Source: Corticium candelabrum
Taxonomy: Eukaryota > Porifera > Homoscleromorpha > Homosclerophorida > Plakinidae
Assembly (NCBI RefSeq): GCF_963422355.1
Contig: NC_085085.1
Location: 15,237,043 to 15,301,042 of the forward strand
Direction: 5' to 3'
DNA: 64,000 nucleotides
The notes under the pieces were generated by a model that was given only the letters and a program-made list of their open reading frames with translations, was not told the origin of the DNA and ran no database searches. Position numbers and translations under genes: made by a program. Each line of letters begins with the position of its first letter. The first letter of the stretch is position 1. Below, in pieces: positions 37,338 through 50,378 of this stretch.

Positions 37338-38044
37338 GTGTGTGTGTCTCACCTGACAACTTCAGGTGCATAACCTATACACGGATCTTTCTCAGACTGC
37401 TTGAATGTTACAACATCACCAGGATTAAGTCTTACACCACTCGAGAATAGTGCATTTCTTGGTATTGAAACCTCCATCCGTTTATCATCAGTCTTGATTT
37501 CATCAGTTATGCCAACTTGAATGTCTTTGCCTTTGAAACGCACAATAGTTCCCTCCACTCTCACTGCAAATACTTTGAGTGACCCACAAGCCTTCACTGC
37601 TCCAACTGATTGATCGTTGAACTTAGTGTCACTATTAACAGCAGACTCCTTGGCTGCATCCAAACATTCATTCCTTGAAAAAGTAGATTCAGTTTTACTA
37701 AAGGCTGGACGGTCTGAAAATTTGTGACTGGTCTGTGAGACATTCTCTTCAACTTTCATACTGTCAATTAAACTTTTTGCATAGTCTTCTAGACATCTAA
37801 CAGCACGGTCACGCTCTTGTGGTTTGGACAACTTTGGCTTTTCCAGTGATAGCCATTTACAAACTTTGAACAGAAGCCCGTCAAACGAGGCATCACGTGA
37901 CCGTTCACCCCACAGTTTCAAAAAAGTTTTCTCGAAGGCTTCCGACGCTTGTTTCTGATTTGTGGTAGAAAGACTCGTATACTGTCGTCGAATAGTTAGC
38001 AGTAATTTCTTTCTGGGAGAGTCACCACCTGCAGCTGCAGCCAT
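28582..38044 (-). CDS. ZNFX1-like SF1 helicase with NF-X1 zinc fingers and C-terminal PARP domain
   Basis: About 34 exons, roughly 1,850 residues. Exon 1 (38,044-37,353) is followed by a ZNFX1 N-terminal region with DAYLDTYFRLLREDCFHEL (about 36,240). Then come the SF1 helicase core: Walker A GPPGTGKS (about 34,990), TYKNHALDQFLEDCL (about 34,700), GMTTTGAA (about 32,860), VEEAAEILEAQL and GDHQQLRP (32,560-32,450), DRYQGDENDFVLVSLVRS and ASNRMCVAASRAR (31,770-31,600). NF-X1-type fingers follow (31,480-30,640; e.g. CERCRPQCGHACELLCHQNC), then a helical linker (30,570-30,130). A PARP catalytic domain ends the protein (29,285-28,582): VFHGTS, YGIGVY across a splice, KLLLSRILPG, FVLETSEQLLPQFVV. 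The triad reads H-Y-V, suggesting mono-ADP-ribosylation. Human ZNFX1 (an RNA helicase in antiviral sensing) ends instead in an RZ finger. All exons checked are open with good splice sites. Confidence 0.85.
32731..32820. repeat. (GT)45 microsatellite just inside a ZNFX1-PARP intron
   Basis: On the coding strand the intron begins GTATGTGAAAC and then enters a (CA)n run. Confidence 0.95.
34262..34370. repeat. Trinucleotide CAC/CAA-rich repeat
   Basis: A triplet run (ACC then ACA units) preceded by two copies of ATGCACTTAGTGACC-like sequence, in an intron of the ZNFX1-PARP gene. Confidence 0.85.
37266..37346. repeat. (GT)n microsatellite at the start of ZNFX1-PARP intron 1
   Basis: Coding-strand intron 1 begins GTGAGACACACAC, i.e. 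the donor runs straight into (CA)n. Confidence 0.95.
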
Positions 38045-38478
38045 ATTCCTTGCCTAACAGTTCTTTAAGTTGATACAGAGATGATCCTTTCTGTGTACGC
38101 AGTATGAACTTACACAGTATGCATGCGTAAGTTCACAGCGAAGAGCAGATCAGTCCGGACAATGATCACGTGACTGTTACCGCGCTTCCTGTTCGCTATC
38201 CCTTGTTTTCGCTCAAATTTTGTGAAAGCCGGTGTTGTAATTACTCTGCAGAATTTACAGTACACTGTACATTTCAAATTCGCTGGATATCTTATGCGCC
38301 GTTCTAGAAAAGTATAAGAGCGAGTCGGAGCTAGAGGATGGTCGGAGGCGGTTCGATTAGGAAGCAATTGTATCTGGAAGACAGTGACACCTTCACTGTT
38401 TCCAACGATGGCATCAGCGTGCGCCACCAAAATTTGGTGGGGCTGCAACTGGTCGTTTTGGAGATATGCGCAATCACA

Positions 38479-38533
<55 letters not shown>

Positions 38534-38891
38534 GCACACACGCACGTACACACACAGCTCTTTGTCTTAAAGATAGATGACAGCAACTGATGGTGTGGAT
38601 TTTGTAAAAAGATGGAACCATTTAATTGCTTAAATATTAGATATTTTGAATTTTTAGACTTTATCCTGCACAACCTACTTGATAATTTATAACTTGATAC
38701 TAACCAGCTAGTATAACCAAAGATTATCAAACCTAGGATCTAGCCAAACCCTTGTCTTCACTGTTTATGGTATAGCAAACACTAGCATAATATGGTCTGT
38801 TGACATTAGTTGTGATATAAACTTTGTAGTGACATACAGTATATTTACAAAAGAAAGCAATTTAGTCGTCAACACTCTACATATACTGCAG
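38045..38891. other. Intergenic: ZNFX1-PARP 5' flank and IFT22 3' flank
   Basis: The first 300 bp upstream of the ZNFX1-PARP ATG probably hold its promoter. A (CA)n tract lies at 38,482-38,556. A plus-strand ORF starting at 38,338 was considered and rejected. Nothing else is recognised. Confidence 0.4.
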
Positions 38892-40343
38892 CTAATGATT
38901 CATAATACTCAATTCTTGTTGGTCTCTCTTCTCAGCTACAACCCCAAGAACATTACACAGGAAGCGGTTGAATTCAGTACGAAGAGAATCGGGATCTTCT
39001 TCTAGATTAGCGACAAATTGAGACACGTTGGCTAACCGAGATGCTGTAACACCAACACAACAACACAACTTGAAGACAAACAACAACAAACAAATAACCA
39101 AACCATCTCACACAACTGGAGACGTAAATTGCCTGCGGAAGAATCTTTCCTATTGAAAATAACCATGGCTTGTAGATCCTTCAATCCTTGCTGCTGAACA
39201 AACTGGCTATACCTGCACAAACACTTAACCACATTATCAAATCAGGCAGGCACGAAAGTGTGTGACAAGTCATTACCACAGTTCAATTTGCTTTGCATAG
39301 TTGCCCTGCTGTTGATCACAAACGACAACTACTCCATCTGTGTCCTTCCAGAATGCAGGCCAACAAGATTCAAACCTGTCAAACAAGTCATAGAAAAAAC
39401 TAGCTGTCTATTCATATTGTGCAATTAGCAGTAGCTAAAATTCTAAAACATCATGTTTCTTTGCAATATCTAGCCCATACCTCATATAGCGACAAGTTAA
39501 TAATAAACAAAAAAAACAAAAACAAAAAGTTATATTGCAATCGCTGTGCTCACCAAGTACATCTAACAAACAAATTAATACAAATACAAAAATAGGCAAA
39601 AAATAAACTAATGTGGCTTAATTTTTAGAAAACTATGGTTGACCAATAGCTAGAATCCTGCACTCACATTCCTTATTAGTGATGCCATGTTTGTTGTGCA
39701 GTAGATCGAAAGAACAAAGTGAATTTTTATATAGACAATCAAACACATACAGATTTGTGCACATACAACAGTATCATGATCAGCTACTACATCAACCTCT
39801 AATGCAAACCACACTAAATAATAAACAGGACTAAATATCAACTGAATTTGGTAAAATGTAAACAACAAAACAAACGGTCACCCGAACATGACGTCAGATA
39901 ATAAGCAGTGACAGTCTGAATTTAATTAAAAGTTAAACCTCGGACTTCCTGCACAATCCCACAACTCGACTTCAGCTGTAACGTTTCTGCCACCAATGCG
40001 TAAACTATGTACAGGAAACTCCAGTATTCTGCAAGTCATCAGAGCGAGTTTCAACACACGACATCTACAATAGGTTACACACACTGTGGGCAATTAATTA
40101 CACTCGCACCTGACACCTTGAGTAGGTCGATATGTGCCTGATGTACTTTCAGATATATCTGATAGAAAATTGGAGACAGCAGTTTTCCCAGCCTGACAAA
40201 ATAGAGGTAAATCAGACATGCAAGCAAGCTCATTAACCGTCAAATATAAAAAAATTGAGTCTAATTACAACACGACTCGATCTAGCAGCTCTAAGACTAA
40301 CTTCTGGAGGTCCGACCACAAGTAGTTTCACGGATACGCTCAT
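38892..40343 (-). CDS. IFT22: Intraflagellar transport protein 22 (RABL5-type small GTPase)
   Basis: Six exons, about 185 residues, matching animal IFT22. Exon 1 starts at 40,343 (MSVSVKLLVVGPPE) and is joined to AGKTAVSNFLSD (about 40,195-40,112), forming the P-loop GPPEAGKT across the splice. Then VELWDCAG (about 40,027-39,942), FESCWPAFWKDTDGVVVV (about 39,376-39,283), YSQFVQQQGLKDLQAMVIF (about 39,212-39,107) and the C-terminal exon NLEEDPDSLRTEFNRFL...ELSIMNH (to 38,892). IFT22 is a Rab-like component of the IFT-B complex that carries cargo into cilia; its presence suggests a flagellated or ciliated animal. The start is supported by conservation of the KLLVVGP strand right after the Met. 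No breaks seen. Confidence 0.9.
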
Positions 40344-40842
40344 TTCGAAAGAAAGCACGATAAGAGAAGAAGTGATAAGTGCTATACTAGAGTACAAGTT
40401 ATGTAGGCAGCACACTAGGCCGTTGCTATGGTACCACAGCCTTGGAATTCCACTAACAGCGGTGTGTCGTGCAGCGGTACCGCAGTCATCCTCTAGATGT
40501 ACCCAGTACTCTAGCACTAGACGGTTATTTTACATGACAACCGTATTGCGATATCAGCCGCTTAATCAATCAGTAGACATCGAGCAGCAAGAATCTGAAG
40601 TGTGGAGTAACTATCTAGTACTGTAGCACGTCTAGGCGAACAACAAGCTGCACGTATGACGCAACGGTCTCGGTTGTGTTCATGCATTTGTTGATGATAC
40701 CAGGGTCCATACGACCATAAAGCTACAAGTTGCTGCAATGTGTATATACATTTGTCCTATTAATATACAGAGGATAGCTAGAAGGTCTACATGTCAAGAC
40801 ACTCATGATGTAACTAGGTAGCAAACGCTGTGAGGTGCCCGA
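40344..40842. other. Intergenic, IFT22 5' flank
   Basis: A roughly 500-bp spacer upstream of IFT22 and downstream of the creatine kinase stop. No exon or repeat is recognised; it should hold the IFT22 promoter and the kinase 3' UTR. Confidence 0.4.
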
Positions 40843-42102
40843 CTACGTTAGCAGATCGTCAATAGACTCTCCGGCTATCAGCTTCTTCTCCATAGTTACG
40901 AGTTTTGCAACGCCGTCGATGACTCGTTGAACCAACTCGACTTCAGAAAATCCGAGACGATCGCTGTTGGAAATATCGAAGATTCCGTCGGTAGACGCGG
41001 TATCCACGCCTCCGGTACCGCGCTTCTGCAAGCGCATGCGCTCTAGAATGTCGGCAAATCTCGGGTCATTTGAAAGATGAGTGAGTTTGACGTGAACTCC
41101 GGCTCTCAATCCCGTCCCCAGATTAGACGGACACGTTAGAATAAAACCTAAGTGCTCGTTCCACATGAACTCGTGCCCGTCTCGCTTGATTGCCTCCTCG
41201 AAGAGACGCAGACCATTGCAGAATCGCTCGAACACGCGTTTCATGTTACCACTCGACTCCATCGAGATCACCCGGTAATGGTCCTCCTCGTTGACCCACA
41301 CGAGAAAGTTCTTGTCGAGGTTATGCCAGATACCGCGTGCGTCGGGCCAATCGCGGTCCATTCGAGAGGCGGTGAGAAGAGGAGAGACGGGCTTGTCGAA
41401 TAGAAAATGGTCGTCGATAAGTTGCTGTTGTTCTTCTTCACTCATGCCCATTAGTGGATAGTACTTCCCTTCTAAACTGTCGGTTAGAGAACCGAGTGCC
41501 TTCTCGGCGATACTCTCGACTTCGCGTCGTTCCGCTCTCGTGCAAAACGGTGGTAAAGAGATGCCGCGAATGCTGCGGCCGGTGCGTACACGACACGACA
41601 GCACGTAGTCGGAATCCAGTTCGTCGACTTCGCATTGGATATGCGACGGGTCGAGGTCGGTAACGTGCTTATCTGTCGGTTGGAATCCGTTATGGCGTGC
41701 CGCGATGATCGGATCGAAAAGATCGGCGAACACTCGGTACGTCTCTTCGTCACCGGCGACGGCTCCGACAGTGAGAATGAAAGGGTGACCGGGATTGTCG
41801 ACACCGGTCTGGATGGCTCGGTCGATCGTGAATCCGTTCGGCGTGGCCAACTTGGACAAACGCTCGTACGTTTGTCTTGTCAACGTGTTCGCCATGTGGT
41901 TGTTGTGCTTGTCTAACTTGGGAAAACTGTCAGCAACAAATGTGACTTTTGCTGTAGGAATTTCCGTTCGCTCAGGAACATCGGCAGCTTGAACAGCTAC
42001 AGTATCCACTGTAGGAATTTTCGTTCGCTCAGCAACACCGGTAGCTTGAACAGCTAAAGTAGTCACTCTATAGACACACATTACGTACATTATCTCATAC
42101 AT
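40843..42102 (-). CDS. Creatine kinase (mitochondrial/flagellar phosphagen kinase type)
   Basis: The open frame covers an entire guanidino kinase: [96 protein letters not shown] (NEED box), [19 protein letters not shown] with the reactive Cys, [11 protein letters not shown] and [18 protein letters not shown]. These are creatine kinase rather than arginine kinase signatures. It buffers ATP by phosphoryl exchange between ATP and creatine. The N-terminus before KHNNHMA carries a tandem duplication of VAVQA..V.ERT.IPT. A splice acceptor (TCTATAG at about 42,068) suggests an upstream exon, so the Met at 42,102 may not be the true start; a targeting peptide was not found. The exon is CpG-rich compared with neighbours and has no introns. 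Confidence 0.9.
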   Translation of the reverse strand: MYEIMYVMCVYRVTTLAVQATGVAERTKIPTVDTVAVQAADVPERTEIPTAKVTFVADSFPKLDKHNNHMANTLTRQTYERLSKLATPNGFTIDRAIQTGVDNPGHPFILTVGAVAGDEETYRVFADLFDPIIAARHNGFQPTDKHVTDLDPSHIQCEVDELDSDYVLSCRVRTGRSIRGISLPPFCTRAERREVESIAEKALGSLTDSLEGKYYPLMGMSEEEQQQLIDDHFLFDKPVSPLLTASRMDRDWPDARGIWHNLDKNFLVWVNEEDHYRVISMESSGNMKRVFERFCNGLRLFEEAIKRDGHEFMWNEHLGFILTCPSNLGTGLRAGVHVKLTHLSNDPRFADILERMRLQKRGTGGVDTASTDGIFDISNSDRLGFSEVELVQRVIDGVAKLVTMEKKLIAGESIDDLLT

Positions 42103-43320
<1,218 letters not shown>

Positions 43321-43380
43321 ATGGCTCTCAAGGAAATGTTAGCTGCGGTATTCATCGCTCTCTCTTCAATTGGAATTTCT
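43321..43380 (+). CDS. Signal-peptide first exon of an unidentified secreted or membrane protein
   Basis: ATG at 43,321 begins MALKEMLAAVFIALSSIGIS, a short basic start plus a hydrophobic core typical of a signal peptide, and is followed in phase 0 by a good donor, GTAAGTAT. The remainder of the gene is not certain. A short open stretch after an acceptor near 43,693 (MSRNPHQLSNSFLLDGDQ, stop at about 43,818) could be an exon but the phase does not clearly fit. The membrane/PPxY exon at 55,263-55,547 lies on the same strand and is the best candidate for the same gene. Confidence 0.4.
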
Positions 43381-44867
43381 GTAAGTATCGCAGTAGCGTA
43401 ATACAGACTGTCGCCTAGAGCTATACCAATAGTAGACCAAGACTAGTCTACTCGAACCTACAGTACTGTCGTACAGCTCGCCTACATGCAGACTTCTGCA
43501 CGATTGGATATTCTTTGTTGTTCGTGCATCTGCATTCCATGAACTTCAGCACAAGCCTAGATAGATGGTATGCAGACGTACAAATGATGATTGTAGGTGC
43601 ATGGTAACAGTCAAGGAAGTAAAATCCAATAGCTTGCCAATATCTACTGTAGCTACACTAGCAGTAGGTGTGATGTTAGCCTAGCGTCTTTGTCGGTCAT
43701 GTCGCGTAATCCTCACCAGTTATCTAACAGTTTCCTACTCGATGGCGACCAAGTAGCTAGGAAGACGATGAAATCCGTGATAATTCAATGGAAGAAGCTG
43801 GCAAGACAAAACGCGTAGTCGTGTGTGCGTAAGTATTTATCTTCCTTGTTCTTTTTATGTTCAATTTGCACCATGTGTACATGTGCTACAAAAATTAAAA
43901 AAATGAATAGTATCTAGAGATACGGCGATAGCAAATGGCCTAGGTTGCCACGTGCACGCGGTCTTTTTGTACAATAATTGATGTTCCGTTCTAGAAGGGA
44001 TAGTTTAGTGTTCTAGGAATTGAACCCACTAGCATCATAGATCATATTTCAGTCTAGAGAAACATCAAAAATCAAAAGAAAACTGTGTTTCTTCAAAATT
44101 CGAGATCTGTCTCAAACGGCCATGCAATATGATGCATGCAATCAGGAGACTCGCGGCCCAACCGTACTTGTACATGCACTATGCATTTAGCTAAACACCT
44201 GCATTTAGTTATACACATGCATTGGTGTACTTTTCGATGAATACTACGGATAAGTGGAACCGTACGTGCAACTGTGTCTCTATTTTGGGGGAGGCGCTTC
44301 GGGCACCTGGACAGTGCTAGCTGTAGAGACCGAGTTTGTTTGGCAGCTTCGTTGTGTCGTCGAGTTAGAGAGTAACTAGATAACATAGTACGACAGGTTC
44401 CTTGATGAAATTCAAGGCCGAACAAATACTGGCAATAACTTCGAGTTTTTAGTAAGAGTGAATTAGACGGGACTTTGAAAGAATCACGTGACTCAGCGAA
44501 TAGCGGACGCAAAAGGCTTGGCGCGGCTACAAAAATTTTTAAAATAGGGGGTCCAGTTGTATTAGTAGCCACGCCCCATAGCAGCTAAATCTGTATTTGA
44601 CCTACGGACCAGTGAACCCACTTCAACCTGTACTAGGGTTTTTCTACGCTAGTCACTACGTCTATAAGTCTGGAATTGAACGAATTATCCATCAATCAAA
44701 GCACTAGAGTACGCGTACGTTCACTTTACTAGCACAACAAACAATAAATATTTCGGCTGCGGTGGGCGTGTGCCGCTAAAGAGACGGGTACTGACATGAC
44801 AGTCACACCCAGGACCCCTCCCCTCTATCCATTGCTCTACACCATTGTTCGCCGATGTGTTTCACAG
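43381..44867. other. Non-coding or unassigned stretch
   Basis: Apart from the possible exon near 43,693-43,818 nothing is recognised. An open frame at 44,093-44,572 on the minus strand has no recognisable motif and lacks splice or codon support. Confidence 0.4.
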
Positions 44868-45319
44868 CCTAGTTGTTAGGCTTACTAGTGGTTAGCGACA
44901 ATGGCTACCACTCCATGGTTTGGGGGTTCAAACCCCAGTGACGACAGTAAATTATGAAACTTGTCTGTCTTTCTTTCTCATGTTTCTCTAGCTTTATCCA
45001 TGAGACTATGACTCGTTTCAGTCGTTGGGGAGTTTCTGAGGTCTGGCGAACGGTCCGTTGACGATGACGTTCAGTGCTTTCCTGGTGGTCGTTGATATCC
45101 ACTAGGCGTGCTGTCTACGAGTTCGCGGTCACCGTAATGCCTGCAATCTATATCGAATTGGCTAGTCATTGATAGCCGTATGGACTGCACGGAAACATGT
45201 ACCCTGCTGGGCTCACCTGCCGGGTTGGTGGACGCCCAGATGGGGGTAAAGACCCCACTTGCCCATTATGGAGGGGCATAATGACACATAATAGATAAAT
45301 AAGTAAATAAATAAATAAG
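44868..45319 (+). mobile_element. tRNA-derived SINE
   Basis: The head holds Pol III-type boxes: A box TAGTGGTTAGCGA (about 44,889) and B box GGTTCAAACCC (about 44,925) within a T-arm TGGGG-GTTCAAA-CCCCA. A roughly 350-bp unrelated body follows, and the 3' end is an ATAA-type tail (AAATAAATAAATAAG). This is SINE architecture. It directly abuts a LINE fragment. Target duplications were not identified. Confidence 0.65.
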
Positions 45320-45436
45320 AGTTTCTTGAGGAGTTGCAGAAAGTCAGGCAAATTCCTATCTGTGAGAGACAACGCCTTGCAAGGATCTTTGTGAACAGTG
45401 GAACCCTGAAACTTATCGGTGATCTCACTACTGGCC
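45320..45436 (+). mobile_element. LINE fragment, left part (split by the MULE element)
   Basis: The frame reads EFLEELQKVRQIPICERQRL, RIFVNSGTLKLIGDLTTG, in the style of the linker between the endonuclease and reverse transcriptase of LINE ORF2 proteins. It appears to continue collinearly at 53,640 (VDLNTIINSLKNEPDMSEI). Only about 40 residues are present, so the assignment rests mainly on the right-hand fragment. Confidence 0.4.
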
Positions 45437-45780
45437 CGCACGCTCGTAAATTGATGTAAATAGCACGTAAATCGACTCTACGATCATCGTATTGAAACCG
45501 TAAATTACGCCTATGGTGCTCGTAAATTAGGCGTATTTATTCGTAAATGGCCGCTTTACGTTCATTTACGGTCATTTACGTTGCAATTACGGGTCACTTA
45601 CGATTGTTTTACGTATATAGGGTTTACGACTCGATTTACTCTAACTTACGTCAATTTACGTTGTGAAAACGGTTCATATACTGGGCATTTACGTAAAATT
45701 TACGTCTAATTACGGCCTAATTACTTTTCAATTACGGTCGTATACGTAGCAGTTACGTAGCATTTACGACTGAGTTTCGT
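45437..45780. repeat. CGTAAA/TTTACG-dense left terminus
   Basis: About two dozen CGTAAA, TTTACG or close variants are spaced at 10-20 bp. Outer units read CGTAAA and inner units TTTACG, so the terminus is itself partly self-complementary. Confidence 0.85.
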
Positions 45781-46744
45781 CTAGATGCATGCAATAACGC
45801 GAGAGTGCCAATTGCCACACCGATATGCAAAAATTTCCTTTATTATCAAAATAATTATGTTAATTACAAAATGATTGTGAGTCACACTATACCAGAGTAT
45901 CTATATACAGCTATTTTTAGAATACCTGTCGTTTAGCTAGAAGTCCCAGCGCCACGGGGCAGCCCATTGTCATGATTGTTCAAAAGCATGCATCTGTTGC
46001 TTGGAAGTGGGTACGCTACCTGCAGCCGTCGCTAGCCCTGCAGCTTGGAAATCTATTTCACCTGTTACGTACCACAAATTGAATTTAAATATTGTGATAA
46101 TGAATTACAATTGTCACGTGCACGAGAAATACGTAGTTCCGAGCTTGCAATTGGCGACAGCTGCAGGTTTCCCAAACCTTCATCACCGACTGCCTGTTCG
46201 TGATCAAGAGGTGGATGTCGTGATGAGTCCTGCGTTGGTAACGTGGCGCGAGATACGGATCTGGAATTCCTAGGATGACGAGGCCGTCGCGATCGTCTAG
46301 ATGCACAGGAGACAAAATTTATCCCAAAAATGCATACAACAGTGCAAAAAGATAAACACTTACGCTGTGCTATATTCATGGCGTTTTATGCGCTGCCGAA
46401 TGTCTTGCATATCCTGCGCAAAACGACTTTGACCACAGGCCTGTTCTACATATTTATGCCTACTACATCACCAAAACTTATCATGTTGACATTACTTTTT
46501 GAATCGAAGTTTAGCTCATAGAAGCCTTTTTGTACATCTCCTCTAGAGAAGGTTTTGCATATACATTGTGTTTCCACAAGCACACTGATAACTGTTGCAT
46601 CAAGTTTTCAAAAGTCTGTTGAAAAGTAATAGCACTTTTGCTACTTGTTTTCAAAGCGATTATTCTCAAAGTTAGAAAACTTGATGGCGATCAATAAAAT
46701 GAATATATGTATATTATAGCGGAGGTATATTTATTGGAAACATA

Positions 46745-47130
46745 ATACATGCACCGGCGTAGGATTGGGAGGCTGGGGAAGGCTGAAGCCTTCCCAAACA
46801 TTGTGAGCGGGTTATTGTGTCAAGTAGAAACACCACGCTTTAGTAAGTTTTTAATTCAAGTGAAACATTCGACTGAATTGTATAAGCTTAATGTGACGGT
46901 CACCATCTGTTTGATGGTTCACAACAGTATTTAATTCTGTATAGTGAAACTATACTTATATTATTACTTATCAGAGTGATTTACGTTCTCCTAACTCTAC
47001 GGGTACGTGACTGGTAAGATGCTGTAGGTAGGCAAGGTGAACATGCTTTCATGTCTTCAGAAGCAGAAAGATCTTTCTCCTATTTGCGAAGGATGAAATA
47101 AACAAATCTTTTAGGCTATCACTATGGTAT
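46745..47130 (+). mobile_element. Decayed hAT remnant nested in the MULE element
   Basis: The left end GCACCGGCGTAGGATTGGG then GGCTGAAGCCTTCCC resembles hAT-type 5' ends. Around 47,055-47,105 the plus strand reads SSEAERSFSYLRRMK, the hAT dimerisation motif, followed directly by a stop. The element is internally deleted. Confidence 0.55.
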
Positions 47131-47301
47131 TTGATTTAATATGCTGGTAATTATTAGATGCTTAGTCCATCTAGGCTTTAAGCAAAGATTGCAAATACAT
47201 ATTAAATGATTTTGAAGTTTGGTCTCTGTTTTAATTCTCTACAGCAGTGACATACCGACAACACCAGTGAATTGCAAATTTTATCTACGTTACCTTGTAT
47301 G

Positions 47302-47433
<132 letters not shown>

Positions 47434-47976
47434 TGACTCTGTCTGTGTCTGTTTGTGTATGCTTCTGTCTATCTGGTGTGTCTGTCAGTTTGTAGTTGTG
47501 TATCTGTGTGTCTGTGTGTCTCTCTTTACCTGTGTGAACTTAGCATAGTAGCCTAGGTGAAAATGTATGAAGGTATGATGCCATACCCTAGTACACTACG
47601 ATGTATTTGAATAATATAACACTACTAGACTAGTCCTTGAATCTTGCTCTAGTTAAACACACAAGTACAGCAAACAACTAAACAAATAAAGACCAAGTCA
47701 TGTCTCATTCTGTAAGTGTTAGAATTGCTTTGATGCATAGATTATACTGGTGTGGCATTTGACTGTTTGCTGCTGGCTATCAGATGGACGTCTTCTAATG
47801 TCAAACACAATTGGCCGTCTGCACGGTTGAGTCGATCAGCATTGCTAATCGGGTGATGTAGCACTTCCTTTGGTTTTGAAAGATAGGATAGCTGTAATAA
47901 AGAAATTTAAATTGTGTGAGGGTAAGTGGTGGTTGGAGATGAGGGTGTCTGTATGCTTGCATGTATCAAAGGGAGT

Positions 47977-48046
47977 CCAACACTCTAACATTTATCATTA
48001 TTCACCTCTGAGTAGTGAATAATGATGATTGTTGTTGGAGTGTTGG
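47977..48046. repeat. Foldback, about 30-bp arms
   Basis: CCAACACTCTAACA...CATTATTCAC is inverted as GTGAATAATG...GGAGTGTTGG, with a loop of about 9 bp. Possible MITE. Confidence 0.6.
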
Positions 48047-48350
48047 CGAATGATAATAGGGATCATACAATAATGTGTTATTTTCAAACCTGTGTTGATG
48101 GTCTTGTGCAATCTATAAAGAAAACAGCAACTAAACTATAGCAACAAATGATGAAATTGTAAAATTCATTGTCAGAACCTATTGGATCACGTGTAGTATT
48201 AATCACTTGGCAGTTTACTGTAGATTGCGTCGATTTCATTGCCTGCAACAACGAAAGCACACGTGATCATTAACAATCCATAATATAATTTCATCTATTC
48301 CTCACTGAATTATCTATGTCACTCTGTTGTTTATCCAGTTGTCTTCGTAG

Positions 48351-50307
48351 TTATCTGATTTCAAATCTTTTTGCGCCATCAGTTTCTGGCTCATCAAAGT
48401 GTTCTACATGGTTAGCAGAATTTGTGTTTGTCTCTGCAGACTCAATTGGCAGTTGTGCTGCCTTCGCCTGACTGTCGGCATAGGAATGAGCTATTTGTTG
48501 AAGTTGTTTCTCTTTTTGTAAACCAGATGTGGAAGTTGTTAGTATGCTGGATGCCCGTCTTAGAAAGTCAAGACTGCTTCTACTTTTGCTTTGGAAGGTT
48601 GGTTCACACAATGTAGGTGTGACGGGGAGGAGTGATTTACTGTTGCATTGAAAGTCTACATTTGCTGCATTCTGATTGAAGTCAATGGAGGCGTTACAGC
48701 TGATTCTAGCTTCTGTTTCTCTAGTGTGAGGGTTGACTGCATCTGTGAGTTTCCGTTTCCGTCCTTGCCGGTCTTTCATTGTTGAGTTTTCGTGTCTCAT
48801 GCGGTCAGCCTTTATCCCCACTCTCTTGCTATGAATTGTCTTACGTTTCTTTCGTGGTGGTAGTTCACTTACTGTTTGTTCACTTTTTGCTTTTTGCTTT
48901 ACTCGTTTGGCTTCTTTTACCAGTCTTCTGGCTGTTGCTCTCTTCGAGGATTTGCTGCGTAATGATGGTAGAAGCAAGAGGCCTTCTGTTGACTGTGCAT
49001 CTGCTCTTTCAATTTTGTAACAGACTGTCGAATAGCTATTGCCAGACATCGTAATGCTTCCACGTTTTGACTTAGGTATGTAAGACGTTCTGCCTCCTTT
49101 ATGGCTTCTCTTGCATCCAACTGAGCATCCTTTAGCTCTGTGGCTTGTCTCTACACACAACACAACAGCGTTAATTCAAGCTGTAAACCCACAGTTTCAC
49201 TGTCTAAGTACACTTAAGCGGGAATGAGCATGGTGCTAGATGTAACTTCAGGCCCGGATCCCGTTATTTTTGAAAGAGGGGGTTGACCTGGTAGCAGTTA
49301 TTTATAGCATTACTAAGTTTCTCTTTTCCAATGAAATTATTGAACCACGCCTATTGGAAAATAGGAGGTTGAAACCCCCTGAACTCCCATCTGGATCCGG
49401 GCCTGAACTTGTCTGAGTTAATAGCAGATGGCCTTATAAGTTAATATTTCTTTTGGACACAATACATACCCTTCCTTCTGGCAGGCAGTGAAGCACGCTG
49501 CTGGCTGATTCAGTACAATCTTGTTCTGTAACCATGGTAGAATCTGGTTGGCTGTCATAGTCCAGACTGTCTACATTGTGATCTTCCACAGATTCATGGT
49601 TGCTACGAAATCTAGAATCAAGAGCACTTTTGTCTATTGACAGGTATGGCCCCTCTAGATAGCTGGTAGGCAGATTCTTCCAATCCCACTCTTCAACAAG
49701 GCGAAACACAGCAAAAAGTGCTTGCATGGAATTTGTTCTTTTTTCCAGTCTGTGCAAGTACATGATGGTAATTTCTGAAAAGATCCGAATTCAACAGTAT
49801 GCCAAACATCTTTTTTGAACTGTGACTTCACATGAAAGACACCAGATCTAATAGGATTGCAGTAAACATCTTCAGCACAAAACCTGAGAGCAGATGACTT
49901 CTTTTCAAGACAATGAGCCACAATATTAGATGGTCTATTATTTAGATATGATGGTATGGATTTGTCATAGGAACGATAGTCTGAGCTTGCTTTATAGTTT
50001 AGAAAAAGATATCTTTCTCTTTGATCTGGTAGGAAATGGTGAATGAGAATCTCGATAATGCTTGATAGTGTCAGGTCTCTCTTCCTTGGCAGATACGAAT
50101 ATTTCATAGCTTGTTTTGAGCCTCAGTCCCATTGTCTGTTTCAACTGCAGCATGATAGGAGTTGTCACGAAAACATCGAGCCCATTTCTAATCAGCAAGC
50201 AGACATTTAGAAGCACAACTATGTATCAGAAACCTACTAACAAACTTCTCTGACATGTACACAGATATCACAAACTCGCATGTACGGACACACATACACA
50301 GACAGAC

Positions 50308-50378
<71 letters not shown>

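Noticed and set aside
38338-38580. Plus-strand ORF starting MVGGGSIRKQLYLEDSD, about 300 bp divergent from the ZNFX1-PARP start
   Set aside because: The opening looks gene-like, but it runs into a (CA)n tract, no following exon was found before the IFT22 3' end, and I recognise no family.
40255-40626. 123-codon plus-strand ORF opposite IFT22 exon 1
   Set aside because: It overlaps the conserved IFT22 first exon on the other strand and has no motif of its own.
44093-44572. 159-codon minus-strand ORF
   Set aside because: No recognisable motif, no splice context, and composition like the surrounding repeat-rich DNA.
44880-44950. A tRNA gene
   Set aside because: A and B boxes and a T arm are present, but the acceptor stem does not close properly and an ATAA tail follows a long body, so it is a SINE head.
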